This document shows positions 26,004 to 35,064 of a stretch of 64,000 nucleotides of DNA, in pieces. A program made the position numbers and the translations under genes. The notes beneath the pieces were generated by a model. It did not search any database, had not been told where the DNA came from, and saw only the letters and a program-made list of their open reading frames with translations. The DNA is from an uncultured Aquimarina sp. (lineage in GTDB: Bacteria > Bacteroidota > Bacteroidia > Flavobacteriales > Flavobacteriaceae). The first letter of the stretch is position 1. Every line of letters begins with the position of its first letter. The stretch lies in contig CANMKK010000013.1 of assembly GCA_947498455.1 (NCBI GenBank), positions 54,575 through 118,574 on the forward strand, written 5' to 3'.

Positions 26004-28322
26004 CTATTTTTTCACAGGTTTGGTACTTTCATTACCCCCTATATGTTTCGCATAGAATCCCATCATAGCCTTATACATAGCTATAGAGTTTTCTTCTTTG
26101 GCAAAACCATGTCCTTCGTCATATTTTACCATATATGGAACATCATATCCTTTAGCACGTAGTGCTTCTACTATCTGATCCGATTCATCAATATTTACAC
26201 GGGGATCGTTTGCTCCCTGAACTACAAATAATGGCTTCTTGATTTTATCAATTTGATATACTGGTGAAACTTCTTCCATAATTGCTTTCTCTTCTGCAAC
26301 ATCTTCGTCATACCATATCTCCTTGATTATTTTTAAATAAGGTTTCCAATATGGAGGAATCGTTTTCATAAACGTAAACAAATTGGATACTCCCACATAA
26401 TCCACTCCACAAGCATATAAATCCGGAGTTTTGGTTAATCCTCGTAATACAGCATATCCACCGTGACTTCCTCCATAAATTGCTACTTTATCCTTATCAA
26501 CCCAACCTTGATCTATCACATATTGCAATCCATCTTCTACATCATCCATTGCTTTTCTTCCAATTTGTTTAAACCCTGACTCTAAAAACTTTCTACCATA
26601 CCCTCCTGAAATTCTAAAGTTCACTTGTAAAGTTGCATATCCTCTACTGGCGAACAACTGAGATTCTGGATTAAAACCCCAAGAATCTCTGATTCCTTGC
26701 GGTCCTCCATGCGGATTTACAATCAGAGGTACTTTTTTGCCTTGCGCTATTTCTTTAGGTAATGTTATATATCCATGAATTGTTACACCATCTCTGCTTT
26801 TAAAAGTGATAGGACGCATCTCTGCCATATCATTTTCCTTTAATTGAGGCATTAAATTATATAATAATTTAAACTCATCCTTTACCGCATCATAAGAATA
26901 ATATACTCCATATAATTTATCACTCTGGAAAAAAATCAGGTATTTATCCTCTTCATCTGTTTTATCTGCAATCGAATATTGATGATCAGGAAACTCTTTT
27001 GTAATTCTATCATGAAGTTTTTTATAATAATCACTTACCGGAATAACAACTCTCTTTTCTCCTTGATAAGAGAAATAATCTAATTCATATCCTCTTTTTC
27101 TCGACACAGAAAGATTAGAAACGTCATATTTTTCATTAGAAAACAGCTTCTTAATTACTTTATCTTCTTTTAGATCATACAGGTATATCTGTGACTTATC
27201 TGTATCTAAATTCGATACCACATACGCATCGTGTGGATTTTCTGTCGAATAATCAAACCGAATTACAGAAAAAGTATCTTTCCAGTTTAATTGTTTAATT
27301 ATTTCGAACTTACCTTCCTCCTTAGCATAATATAAGTCGAAATTTACTCCATCTCTTATTTTAGAATATCCACGTAAATTTCCATCTTTATCAAAATTAT
27401 ATCCAGCAATCGGGTTAGCTGCATCTTCATTTTTAAACAATTGTTTAATTTCTCCCGTTACAATATTAATTTTATAAGGCTCAAAAATTTGCTTGTTATT
27501 TTTGTTCATAGAAATGATCATATGATCCTTATCTTCTTTAAGACCTTCTAAAATACTAACCTGTACCCCTTCATATGGTGTTAATTCTTTTTGATTCTTT
27601 CCGTCTATGTTAGCAGCAAACAAATGATAATCTTCATTACCTCCCTTATCCATTACATAGACTAATCTTTCATTATTGGCCCAGCCATATCCTCTGATTA
27701 ACTCTTCTTTTTCTTCAATAACCCGAGTAACCTTATCAGTTGCTATTTCTTTTACATATACGTGGTTTTTGCTATTTTCATCTTTTTCTCTATAAGATAA
27801 ATACTTTCCATCCGGAGAAAACTGAAAAGTTCTCGCTTTTGGTTTAGCAAAGTAATCTTCTACAGAATACTTATAATTGCCTTTGTCCTGGTTTGCAATT
27901 TTTTCTAATGCGACATCCGATGAAACCAATTTTGGGTTACCTGGTATTGTTTTCTCTGTTTTTTCTAATTCTAATGGTATTTCCATTCCTCCTTGATAAA
28001 ATGTTCCTTTTAATTTTTTAGCTTCTAAAGAAGCAACGTATTTAATTCCTGCTTGTTTAAAAAGCAAAGTTAACTGATTGTTTTCTAAAACTGTCGAATC
28101 CATAGGAATTCCCGATGCTCCCTGAGAAGGACTATCCATCTTAGTGGACAAAACCCCTTCGTTCTCTTCTATGTGAAATGTCAAAGGAACTTCTGTACCT
28201 TGAATCGATAACTTCCCTTTCCACGTTCCTTTTACTTCCTGTCCGTATGTTTGTACAAATGACATGAATAAAACAGCCATTATGGAGGTTTTTAATAATA
28301 GTGCCCACTTAGATTTCATCAT
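26004..28322 (-). CDS. S9-family (prolyl oligopeptidase-like) secreted peptidase
   Basis: 772 residues. A signal peptide (1-27, MAVLFMSFVQTYGQ end) is followed by a small beta domain (about 28-120; GTWKGKLSIQGTEVPLTFHI) of the kind that precedes many Bacteroidota alpha/beta hydrolases. Then come a beta-propeller-like region (150-500; FSPDGKYLSYREK) and a C-terminal alpha/beta hydrolase. The triad is intact: Ser619 in GGSHGGY, Asp706 in GANDPR and His738 in DEGHGF. It is likely a periplasmic or exported dipeptidyl/oligopeptidase that trims short peptides. It has its own terminator. Two Met codons start the frame and the exact start may be either. Confidence 0.92.
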   Translation of the reverse strand: MMKSKWALLLKTSIMAVLFMSFVQTYGQEVKGTWKGKLSIQGTEVPLTFHIEENEGVLSTKMDSPSQGASGIPMDSTVLENNQLTLLFKQAGIKYVASLEAKKLKGTFYQGGMEIPLELEKTEKTIPGNPKLVSSDVALEKIANQDKGNYKYSVEDYFAKPKARTFQFSPDGKYLSYREKDENSKNHVYVKEIATDKVTRVIEEKEELIRGYGWANNERLVYVMDKGGNEDYHLFAANIDGKNQKELTPYEGVQVSILEGLKEDKDHMIISMNKNNKQIFEPYKINIVTGEIKQLFKNEDAANPIAGYNFDKDGNLRGYSKIRDGVNFDLYYAKEEGKFEIIKQLNWKDTFSVIRFDYSTENPHDAYVVSNLDTDKSQIYLYDLKEDKVIKKLFSNEKYDVSNLSVSRKRGYELDYFSYQGEKRVVIPVSDYYKKLHDRITKEFPDHQYSIADKTDEEDKYLIFFQSDKLYGVYYSYDAVKDEFKLLYNLMPQLKENDMAEMRPITFKSRDGVTIHGYITLPKEIAQGKKVPLIVNPHGGPQGIRDSWGFNPESQLFASRGYATLQVNFRISGGYGRKFLESGFKQIGRKAMDDVEDGLQYVIDQGWVDKDKVAIYGGSHGGYAVLRGLTKTPDLYACGVDYVGVSNLFTFMKTIPPYWKPYLKIIKEIWYDEDVAEEKAIMEEVSPVYQIDKIKKPLFVVQGANDPRVNIDESDQIVEALRAKGYDVPYMVKYDEGHGFAKEENSIAMYKAMMGFYAKHIGGNESTKPVKK

Positions 28323-28570
28323 TTTATAAGTTTTAATTAAAAGCGATTTACATGGTATTAGTACTGTTTAATACTTTTCCGTTACCGAGTTAACTAAAAT
28401 TTAACATCTTAAAAAACAACTAGCTCTTAATCGTTATATTTAAAACAATTCTTCGATATTTTTTACATTCGTATATAAGCTCAGTAGATTTATCAAAAGG
28501 TAAACCTGTGTACAATCGATAATTTTATGATCTATACAAAACACTATTTAAAGTCAACTAACTCGAAGCA

Positions 28571-28655
28571 AACCTACTAGGCATCCATCGGATACAAAAT
28601 TTTAGAATTTGGAGGCAAGTCTCGGAGAATTAAACTCCTCTATGTGGATTAAAAA
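28571..28655 (+). repeat. Dispersed repeat remnant (related to 45569-45756)
   Basis: CTAGGCATCCATCGGATACA, then an AATTTT stretch, then AATTAAACTCCTCTATGTGG are echoed in order at 45569-45756, which is longer and diverged, and weakly around 53459-53515. The agreement is partial and the borders are uncertain. Confidence 0.4.
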
Positions 28656-28697
28656 ACTAAAAACTCCTTTATTAATAATGGGTTATTAATAAAGGAG
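28653..28697 (-). terminator. Terminator of the astacin-like gene
   Basis: A perfect 15-bp stem CTCCTTTATTAATAA (28664-28678) with TTATTAATAAAGGAG (28683-28697) and loop TGGG, followed on the minus strand by a T-rich tract. Confidence 0.85.
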
Positions 28698-28747
28698 CTT
28701 GCAAAAAAATAATTCTATTAAATAAATTTTTATTCTACGAACTTTTT

Positions 28748-29719
28748 TTAAGGTTCACATCTTCCTATAAAACTCCATCTACTTGGTTCTAATTCATATA
28801 AAGAACCTTGAAAAACTACCCGATCTCCTACTTGATAGTTTTGGTTTTGGTCATAAAGAGCTACACCATCGCAGATATTATCACCAACAATTGGTGGATA
28901 CATTCTATTAATCCCTTCTATGTCTCCAGCTGAAAGATTAATTCTTTGAGTGTTATAAATAGATCCATTTCTCCTTACTATTGTAGGTCTATCATTATTA
29001 TTACTGACAGAGAAGGCAAAAGGTCCATACATCATAATACTATTAAAATCTAGTGCTGGAGTAAATTCATTTCCATCCTGTCCCTGCGCTGCATAAGTTT
29101 GAAAATTATGTTCAAAACCAGGTAATATATTCTGAAAATTTATAGTGATATACTGATCTCTATCCACCCTACTTTGTTCATGCCATAACCCCACTGCATG
29201 TCCTATTTCATGAATTGTTTCACCAGTACGACAACCACTTGCTATACTAATAGTTTGTCGCCCCCCTATACGGCCAACATGAGAAGAGCAACTACCTAAA
29301 TCAGTAAAGTATATATAATCCCTCTGGTTTGTACGCTGTATAAAACGTAACGCCGTATTAGCCTCCCAATGTGCAATAGCAGTTGTTACTCTATTCTGGT
29401 TAGGTAATCTAGTATCTATATCATAATAAACTGTATTATTCGGCCATCGCCCACCAGTTCTACCAACACTCTTATCCGAACCTGCTATATCATCTTTTTG
29501 GATGCGTATGTCCCCCAAAAAGTATTCGCCATCAGCAGTCTCATATACAACTAACTATTCTCCATTAAGCTCTATGGTCGATAACTTACCTTTTCCATAA
29601 ACCCTAAATAGTTCTTTATCTGCTTCAGTTGTTATACTTTCTATTTGCTCATCATCACAGGAAACAAATAATGTACATACCATAATAGTAACCATAAAGG
29701 TTTTAAATAAATTTTTTAT
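28748..29719 (-). pseudogene. Astacin-like (M12A) metalloprotease lipoprotein with CBM5/12-like domain, interrupted by TAG
   Basis: The 3' part (stop at 28748 up to about 29518) encodes an astacin domain. It has the zinc motif HEIGHAVGLWHEQSRVDRD, with all three His and the Glu, and the Met-turn SIMMYGPFA. A short C-terminal carbohydrate-binding-type domain follows (YQVGDRVVFQGSLYELEPSR, ending FIGRC). The frame continues upstream without a shift through LVVYETADGEYFLGD to an in-frame TAG at 29555-29557. Beyond it comes a perfectly good lipoprotein signal and propeptide (VTIMVCTLFVSCDDEQ). The position where a start is expected, before KNLFKTFMV, reads ATA (29717-29719); the first ATG in frame is at 29693-29695. 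So there is one clear lesion (amber) and one probable lesion (start codon). Either a recent pseudogene, read-through, or a sequencing error. The 256-residue 3' frame alone would lack a signal peptide. Confidence 0.8.
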
Positions 29720-29946
29720 TTTAGTTAAAGTTTTGAATTTATGCTGTTTACAAGTTAGAAACTTAAAATCAAAAATGACTCAGAAATGTATAAACGGTAC
29801 GTTTGAGTGTATAAACGGTTAAAATCAATATTTTACTAATGAAAAAAAGAAAAAACATCTAAAGATAGGTGGAAATCGCATACATTATATGGAGTTTTTT
29901 TTGTATATTTAGGAAGCACATTTATTTGAAAATCAAAATCCATCTT

Positions 29947-30390
29947 ATGACTCCTCTTTTTAAAAAATTACAATTACCACCTACTCTAGATGAGATATTG
30001 GTATTAAATGAACCTGAAGGATTTTGCAAAGAGTTAGATTGCCTAAAAGATGTAACAATAAAGGAATCTTTGATTCAAGTTTCTGAAGTTGACTTTGCTC
30101 TAATTTTTGTAACCGAAAAAAAACAGGTTGAAAATCGTATCGAAACCGTATACCCAAAACTAGTTGGTGATGCTGTATTATGGTTTGCTTATCCTAAAAA
30201 AAGTTCTAAAAAATATACTTCTGAAATTACCCAGGATATTGGTTGGGGAGTTCTGGGAGATTACAATTTGAAACCGCTACTACAAGTATCTATTGATGAT
30301 GATTGGACTGCACTACGATTTAGAAAAATAGGTTTTATTAAAGATACCAATGGAAGTAAAGACTTCGTTCTAAGTTCTTCTGAAGTTTAA
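29947..30390 (+). CDS. Conserved hypothetical protein (DUF3052-like)
   Basis: A 147-residue cytosolic protein starting MTPLFKKLQLPPTLDEILVL. A longer GTG-started frame exists (29869), but the extra 26 residues look like untranslated sequence. The protein resembles small Bacteroidota proteins that begin with a P..LD..LVLN.P.GF block, followed by DFALIFVTEKK, KLVGDAVLWFAYPKKSSKKY and DIGWGVLGDYNLKPLLQVSI. The last two are typical of the DUF3052 family. Function is unknown. It stands alone between the broken astacin gene and the DoxX-like gene. Confidence 0.7.
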   Translation: MTPLFKKLQLPPTLDEILVLNEPEGFCKELDCLKDVTIKESLIQVSEVDFALIFVTEKKQVENRIETVYPKLVGDAVLWFAYPKKSSKKYTSEITQDIGWGVLGDYNLKPLLQVSIDDDWTALRFRKIGFIKDTNGSKDFVLSSSEV

Positions 30391-30624
30391 TGAATTATTA
30401 ATTGTACCTAAAATCGTTAACTAGTATATTCATTTAATACTCTCCCCTAGGCATTTAGGCAAGTTAGTATTGGGGTATATATGCTTTTGTAATCTTGCAA
30501 TGTCATTGGCTAGGAATATTATTTTTTTGGAGAAAATAACTTCTTCATACATGCGGTGTATAATCATACTATACCTTTTCTATAACTCAAAAAAATTAAT
30601 ACAAATAACTAAAAATCAGTTATA

Positions 30625-31029
30625 TTAAAGAGATTCTCTTTGATAGTCTATCGAATTCAGATTATAATCTATCTTCATTAATAATACTAAAGAAATAAAG
30701 AAAAATATCATATGTAATAGAGCCAATTGTACCGAATTAGCATCAAATAAAAATCCTGTTATCACTGCAAAAGATATCATAGCCGCAATTAATGATTTTC
30801 GGGTAAGAAAGCCAATAATTAACAATAAACCTATAATAAATTCTTCAAAAGGGACTAATGGAGCTAAAATCTCTATTAGCTTCATATTAAACACGGTAGT
30901 ATTTGTGAAATATAAATTAATTCTAATTAGAAATTCTGAATATCCAATTGCATTATAGGAAGCATGTAGCACTAAAAATAAACCAAATAAGATTCTTGCC
31001 TTTGTATATAAAAAAATTCTAAGTCGCAT
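30625..31029 (-). CDS. DoxX-like membrane protein
   Basis: A 134-residue protein with four hydrophobic helices. The DoxX pattern is visible: R-x-LFGLFLVLHASYN in the first helix, then LAPLVPFEEFIIGLLLIIGF, and LIAAMISFAVITGFLF. DoxX-like proteins are small inner-membrane proteins often linked to quinone or thiol redox, and their reactions vary. It is transcribed away from an AraC-type regulator with 201 bases between, so it is the likely target of that regulator (inference). Confidence 0.75.
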   Translation of the reverse strand: MRLRIFLYTKARILFGLFLVLHASYNAIGYSEFLIRINLYFTNTTVFNMKLIEILAPLVPFEEFIIGLLLIIGFLTRKSLIAAMISFAVITGFLFDANSVQLALLHMIFFFISLVLLMKIDYNLNSIDYQRESL

Positions 31030-31162
31030 TGATTATATAAGTGAAAAATTCCACACTAAAGTATATTCTATTCGCAATTCATTTCTTGTAAAATTGATCA
31101 TTTTACTTGTATGTAAATCTACAATATTAAGAGTATCTATAAAACATTTTTGTACGTGGTTA

Positions 31163-31212
31163 TTGACTTGTAAAGAAAGTCGTTTTTTTTTGACTTAATT
31201 TTCGTAACTTTA
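31163..31212 (+). promoter_or_regulatory. Candidate operator/promoter between doxX-like and araC-like genes
   Basis: TTGACTT occurs twice (31163-31169 and 31190-31196), 27 bases apart start to start, which is about the spacing of AraC-type half sites. TAACTTTA at 31205-31212 is a 7-of-8 match to TAnnTTTG, 18 bases upstream of the regulator ATG. Confidence 0.4.
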
Positions 31213-31230
31213 AGTATTAAAGCTTTGATT

Positions 31231-32091
31231 ATGAACCGATATACTTTACATGAAATCTTTGTTGCACATCAATATTCATTTGACAAATGGGAAGTCGAAC
31301 CTCATAATCATAATTATTTTGAAATTATTTTTGTAGAAGAAGGGAATGGGCAACACACCATAAACAATATAAAATTCCCTTATAAACAAAATGATGTTTT
31401 TCTTTTGGCTCCAGAAGACACCCACTTCTTTGAAATCGAAAAGCACTCTACCTTTACTCATTTTAAATTTACTGAGCTTTTGTTCTCTAGCAAAGTTAAT
31501 TTACCTGATAGAAAATATTGGCTGCAACGAATTGAACAATTATTACATCGACCTAATATTATTCCTGGAGATGTTATCACCTATGAAGAAGATCGTACTC
31601 TTATATGGGATATTCATAAAGTAGTTATGAAAGAGTTTGAGAATGAAAAAATATACTATCAAGAGATCATCTCCAATGCCATCAGTACTATCTTAAGCGT
31701 CATTGTACGAAACATCTCGGATAAATTTAATCATACCGATAATAATGTAATTATAAATGATTCCAGAATTGATCAGATACTAAATCATATACGACAAAAT
31801 GTTTATGATAATAACTTAACTAAAATCAACTACATGGCTGATAAATTTAATATGTCCCAAAGTTCAATTAGTTCTTATTTTAAAAAAGTTACAGGAGAAT
31901 CCATTCATCAATATGTTACTAAGTATAAAATGAAACTTGTAGAGTATCGCTTATTACATACTGAATTTACTATTGCAGAAATTGCATACCAATTAGGATA
32001 TACAGATGAGAGTCATTTAACTAAAACATTTAAAAAACATTTTTCCATGTCTCCGAAACAATATAGGAAAAAACTTGCTGTAACTAACTAA
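31231..32091 (+). CDS. AraC-family transcriptional regulator
   Basis: A 286-residue regulator. The N-terminal cupin (about 1-110) has EVEPHNHNYFEIIFVEEGNG, a His-rich barrel strand set. The C-terminal AraC domain (about 180-286) contains both helix-turn-helix units: INYMADKFNMSQSSISSYFK and FTIAEIAYQLGYTDESHLTK followed by FKKHFSMSPKQYRKK. It is probably an activator responding to a small ligand. The start is the ATG at 31231, because the longer frame begins with TTG. It is divergent from the DoxX-like gene. Confidence 0.93.
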   Translation: MNRYTLHEIFVAHQYSFDKWEVEPHNHNYFEIIFVEEGNGQHTINNIKFPYKQNDVFLLAPEDTHFFEIEKHSTFTHFKFTELLFSSKVNLPDRKYWLQRIEQLLHRPNIIPGDVITYEEDRTLIWDIHKVVMKEFENEKIYYQEIISNAISTILSVIVRNISDKFNHTDNNVIINDSRIDQILNHIRQNVYDNNLTKINYMADKFNMSQSSISSYFKKVTGESIHQYVTKYKMKLVEYRLLHTEFTIAEIAYQLGYTDESHLTKTFKKHFSMSPKQYRKKLAVTN

Positions 32092-32099
32092 AACAAAAT

Positions 32100-32225
32100 A
32101 CACCCTGAAATTAAGCTAAAATACTATTTCATTCTTCCCCATTATTCGTTGTAAAAAACCTTCTTAGCAGTTTTTATACAGGAATTTTATCGCTTCAAAC
32201 GAAAAAAAAGTAGCCTCATATTTTT
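32100..32225 (+). repeat. Dispersed repeat shared with 9207-9330
   Basis: Aligns with 9207-9330 over its whole length: AATTAAGCTAAAATACT, CTTAGCAG, AATTTTATCGCTTCA and AAAAAAGTAGC. It sits between the ends of the AraC gene and the convergent nuclease gene. Confidence 0.55.
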
Positions 32226-32249
32226 AAAATCTATTTGTATACCTGTTTT

Positions 32250-33032
32250 CTACTTAAAAATTTCATTTAGAACTTTGGCTAATCGAATGCCTCCTTTCTG
32301 TAATTGTGATCGTACCATAGGAAAATTTTCATACATATATTTATATCCCAATTTCTCGCCAACATTTGCCGAGGCATATACTTTCTTGGCTAAATTCTGA
32401 GATTCCTGAATCCAATCTAATATACTACCCTGCTTTATAAATTTGACTTGTGCCGATGATAACTTATTTGCATTTTCACTTAATTCTGTATAACTCATAC
32501 CGTAATAATCTATCATATCACTATCCCATACACGATGTAAATTAGAGCCTTCTTTAAACCACCGCACCTGAATATCGTTACCTCCCTTATCTTCTCCTCT
32601 ACCAACATGTAGTGGTTGATGTAAGTCTCCTATAAGATGAACTAACATTTTTAAATGAAATTCTTTATTTTCCTTCGTAGCAATGCTACTTTTCAATACT
32701 TCAATACACTTTTTTATTCCCTGTACTAAATCTCCATATTCACTTGGTGTATCTTCTCCATATTTTTTATCAAAAGAAAAATTTACATAATGCCAAGGAC
32801 TGTACCCTTTATACCTGTCATCACTTTTAATTTCATCCCCATAAATAGAAACGAAAGCTAATCCTTGTCCATTTAATAATTTAGCAATATTTTTTTTAGC
32901 CTTTTTAGTTAAATAACTCTCGGCTATCTCTCCAACAACCCTGTGTCCCGTCTTACCCCAATCATCTGTATAAGAAAATCCTATGTAAGTAAAATTGATA
33001 AATAGTAAAAGCAGTAGGTATCGCGTATTCAT
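32250..33032 (-). CDS. S1/P1-type secreted nuclease
   Basis: 260 residues with a signal peptide (1-22). The mature start WGKTGHRVVGEIAESYL gives the N-terminal Trp and first His of the zinc cluster. SPWHYVNF, HLIGDLHQPLHVGRGEDKGG and NLHRVWDSDMID supply the remaining zinc ligands. Enzymes of this family are zinc-dependent, export-targeted nucleases that cleave single-stranded DNA/RNA and release 3'-phosphate or 5'-mononucleotides, so a role in nucleic-acid scavenging is likely. Length and motifs are complete. Confidence 0.93.
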   Translation of the reverse strand: MNTRYLLLLLFINFTYIGFSYTDDWGKTGHRVVGEIAESYLTKKAKKNIAKLLNGQGLAFVSIYGDEIKSDDRYKGYSPWHYVNFSFDKKYGEDTPSEYGDLVQGIKKCIEVLKSSIATKENKEFHLKMLVHLIGDLHQPLHVGRGEDKGGNDIQVRWFKEGSNLHRVWDSDMIDYYGMSYTELSENANKLSSAQVKFIKQGSILDWIQESQNLAKKVYASANVGEKLGYKYMYENFPMVRSQLQKGGIRLAKVLNEIFK

Positions 33033-33262
33033 TATTTTATATTTTGAAACAAAGATAAAAAAGGGTATGTTAGAGATTCGTTAAATAAAAGAAACTTTAA
33101 AAAGAATAAAATATATACAATAACAAAAAATATTCTAAAACTAGCCACCCAAATTGTGACCATACCTAGGAAAAAAATTAAACTCCAGAAAGCGGATTAA
33201 ATTTTATAAAATATGATAGAAAGTTTATCGTTTAATTATTACATCCTTAATCCCCTTAACAT

Positions 33263-34204
33263 ATGAAATTACGGTTTTCAATATTTTTGATTGCCTTTAC
33301 TTCTCTCTGTATAGCACAAGAAAAAGAAGAAGAAAAAGAATATAATTCTGCCATAGTAAAAATAAATAAATACATAGAAGGAACACTTGTAACTCCTTAT
33401 TCTGAAGCTAGTGTTCCGTTAATAGTTTTTATTATGGATGCTGGTGCAATAAATCGTGATGGCAACGATAGGATGTCTAAAAACAATGCATTCAAGCTAC
33501 TTTCTGTAGAACTGGCTAAACAAGAAATAGCTACTTACAGGTTCGACAAAAGATTGTTTAGAATAGATGCTTTAGGTATCCATCAGAGCGAAATCTCATT
33601 AGATCACTTTATAAAAGACACAGAATCCATAGTACAATATTTTAGAAAAAATGGTAATTACTCTAAAATAATATTAGCTGGACATGGACAGGGGTCACTA
33701 GTAGGAATTATTGCTTCTAAGCAGGATACAGACGGCTTTATTTCTATAGCAGGCAATGCTCAATCTATAGATAAAATTGTAATTCAGCAATTAGAAAAAC
33801 AAGCTCCTGGACTTGATAAAAAAGCAGCCTCTGCTTTTTCTGATTTAAAAGAAAAAGGAAGAGCACTGAATTATGATCCTGCCCTAGAATCAATTTTTGG
33901 CTATAACCTACAACCTTTCATGAAATCCTGGATAAAATATACTCCTTCAGAGGAAATTAAAACATTAAACACTCCTATTTTAATATTGCAAGGAGATAAA
34001 GACATCCAAGTAGATATATCAGAAGCTCACAAGTTAAAAGAAGCCGTTCCTGATGCTACCTATGCAATTATTAAAAACATGAACCATATTTTAAGAGAAA
34101 TTAAAGGAAATAGATTAGAAAATCATAAATCGTATAACGAATACTGGTTAAAAATCATGCCAGAAGTTACACTTACTATTAGTAAATTTGTAAAAGGGCA
34201 CTAA
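33263..34204 (+). CDS. Alpha/beta-hydrolase-fold protein with Gly in place of the catalytic Ser
   Basis: 313 residues with a signal peptide (1-18, ending CIAQ). The fold is a secreted alpha/beta hydrolase: VPLIVFIMDAGAINRDG (oxyanion region), ILAGHGQGSLVG (nucleophile elbow), ILQGDKDIQVD (acid) and MNHILRE (His). The elbow reads G-H-G-Q-G; residue 142 is Gly (codon GGA), where the Ser nucleophile of GxSxG is expected. Two base changes would be needed from most Ser codons, so a single sequencing error is unlikely. The protein may be non-hydrolytic, for example a binding protein. It is first of a co-directional run with the HAD gene (50-base gap) and the M61 peptidase. Confidence 0.8.
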   Translation: MKLRFSIFLIAFTSLCIAQEKEEEKEYNSAIVKINKYIEGTLVTPYSEASVPLIVFIMDAGAINRDGNDRMSKNNAFKLLSVELAKQEIATYRFDKRLFRIDALGIHQSEISLDHFIKDTESIVQYFRKNGNYSKIILAGHGQGSLVGIIASKQDTDGFISIAGNAQSIDKIVIQQLEKQAPGLDKKAASAFSDLKEKGRALNYDPALESIFGYNLQPFMKSWIKYTPSEEIKTLNTPILILQGDKDIQVDISEAHKLKEAVPDATYAIIKNMNHILREIKGNRLENHKSYNEYWLKIMPEVTLTISKFVKGH

Positions 34205-34254
34205 CTAATCTATCTAGATCACTATAATTTATTAACCAGAAAAAAATTTATTGA

Positions 34255-35058
34255 ATGCCGTACCGCATTGTTTTTTCTGATATTGATGGAACATTACTTA
34301 ATTCTGACAGAGAATTATCTGAATTCACAATTTCAGAAATAAAAAGAATAAAAAACAACATACCTGTAATATTGATTTCTTCTCGTATGCCTAGTGCTAT
34401 GACACACTTACAAGAAGAATTAGACATTATTAATTTTCCCATAATATGTTATAATGGTGGATTAGTATTGGTAGATGGAAAACCTATTCACTCTACATTT
34501 ATCGGCACAAATATTATTCAACAACTCCACGATTTTAATGAAGGTAATAATGTTCATATTAGCTTATATTATAATGATGATTGGTTTGTTCCCAAAATGG
34601 ATTTTTGGGCAAATAGAGAACAACAAAACACTAAAGTAACTCCTGTTATAAAACCCACTTCGGATGTAATACAAGATTGGAAAGCCCAAAATAGAGGAGC
34701 TCATAAAATCATGTGTATGGGCGATGAAGCATATATAGATAAAACCTTTTCCTTTTTAGAAACGCATTTTGGGGACACATTACATCTATATCGTTCTAAA
34801 CCTACTTATATTGAAATAGCTCATAAGGATATTTCTAAACTCACGGCTATTGAACTATTACTGGATACATATTTTAAAATTCCTATTTCTGATGCTGTGG
34901 CTTTTGGTGATAATTATAATGATATTGCTATGATCGAAGCTGTTGGAACTGGAGTTGCTGTTGCTAATGCAAAACCAGAAACATTAAAAGTTGCCAATGT
35001 AGTTACACTTTCGGGAAAAGAAGATGGTGTTGCTACTTTTATTAAAAACAATATCTAA
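34255..35058 (+). CDS. HAD-superfamily phosphatase, Cof type
   Basis: A 267-residue cytosolic HAD hydrolase of the Cof/YbiV (IIB) class. Motif I DIDGTLL (Asp9, Asp11), motif II VILISSRMP, and motif IV GDNYNDIAMIEAVGTGVAVA, with cap-domain sequences in the middle. It dephosphorylates small phosphorylated metabolites, but substrate specificity cannot be predicted from sequence. It lies 50 bases after the hydrolase-fold gene and 6 bases before the M61 peptidase gene, so it is very likely in the same operon. Confidence 0.92.
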   Translation: MPYRIVFSDIDGTLLNSDRELSEFTISEIKRIKNNIPVILISSRMPSAMTHLQEELDIINFPIICYNGGLVLVDGKPIHSTFIGTNIIQQLHDFNEGNNVHISLYYNDDWFVPKMDFWANREQQNTKVTPVIKPTSDVIQDWKAQNRGAHKIMCMGDEAYIDKTFSFLETHFGDTLHLYRSKPTYIEIAHKDISKLTAIELLLDTYFKIPISDAVAFGDNYNDIAMIEAVGTGVAVANAKPETLKVANVVTLSGKEDGVATFIKNNI

Positions 35059-35064
35059 CTACCT

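Larger units (their letters stand above)
28323..28747. other. Intergenic region with repeat remnant and terminator
   Basis: No gene is seen. It holds promoter sequence for the S9 peptidase, a repeat remnant (28571-28655) and the astacin-gene terminator (28653-28697). Confidence 0.5.
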
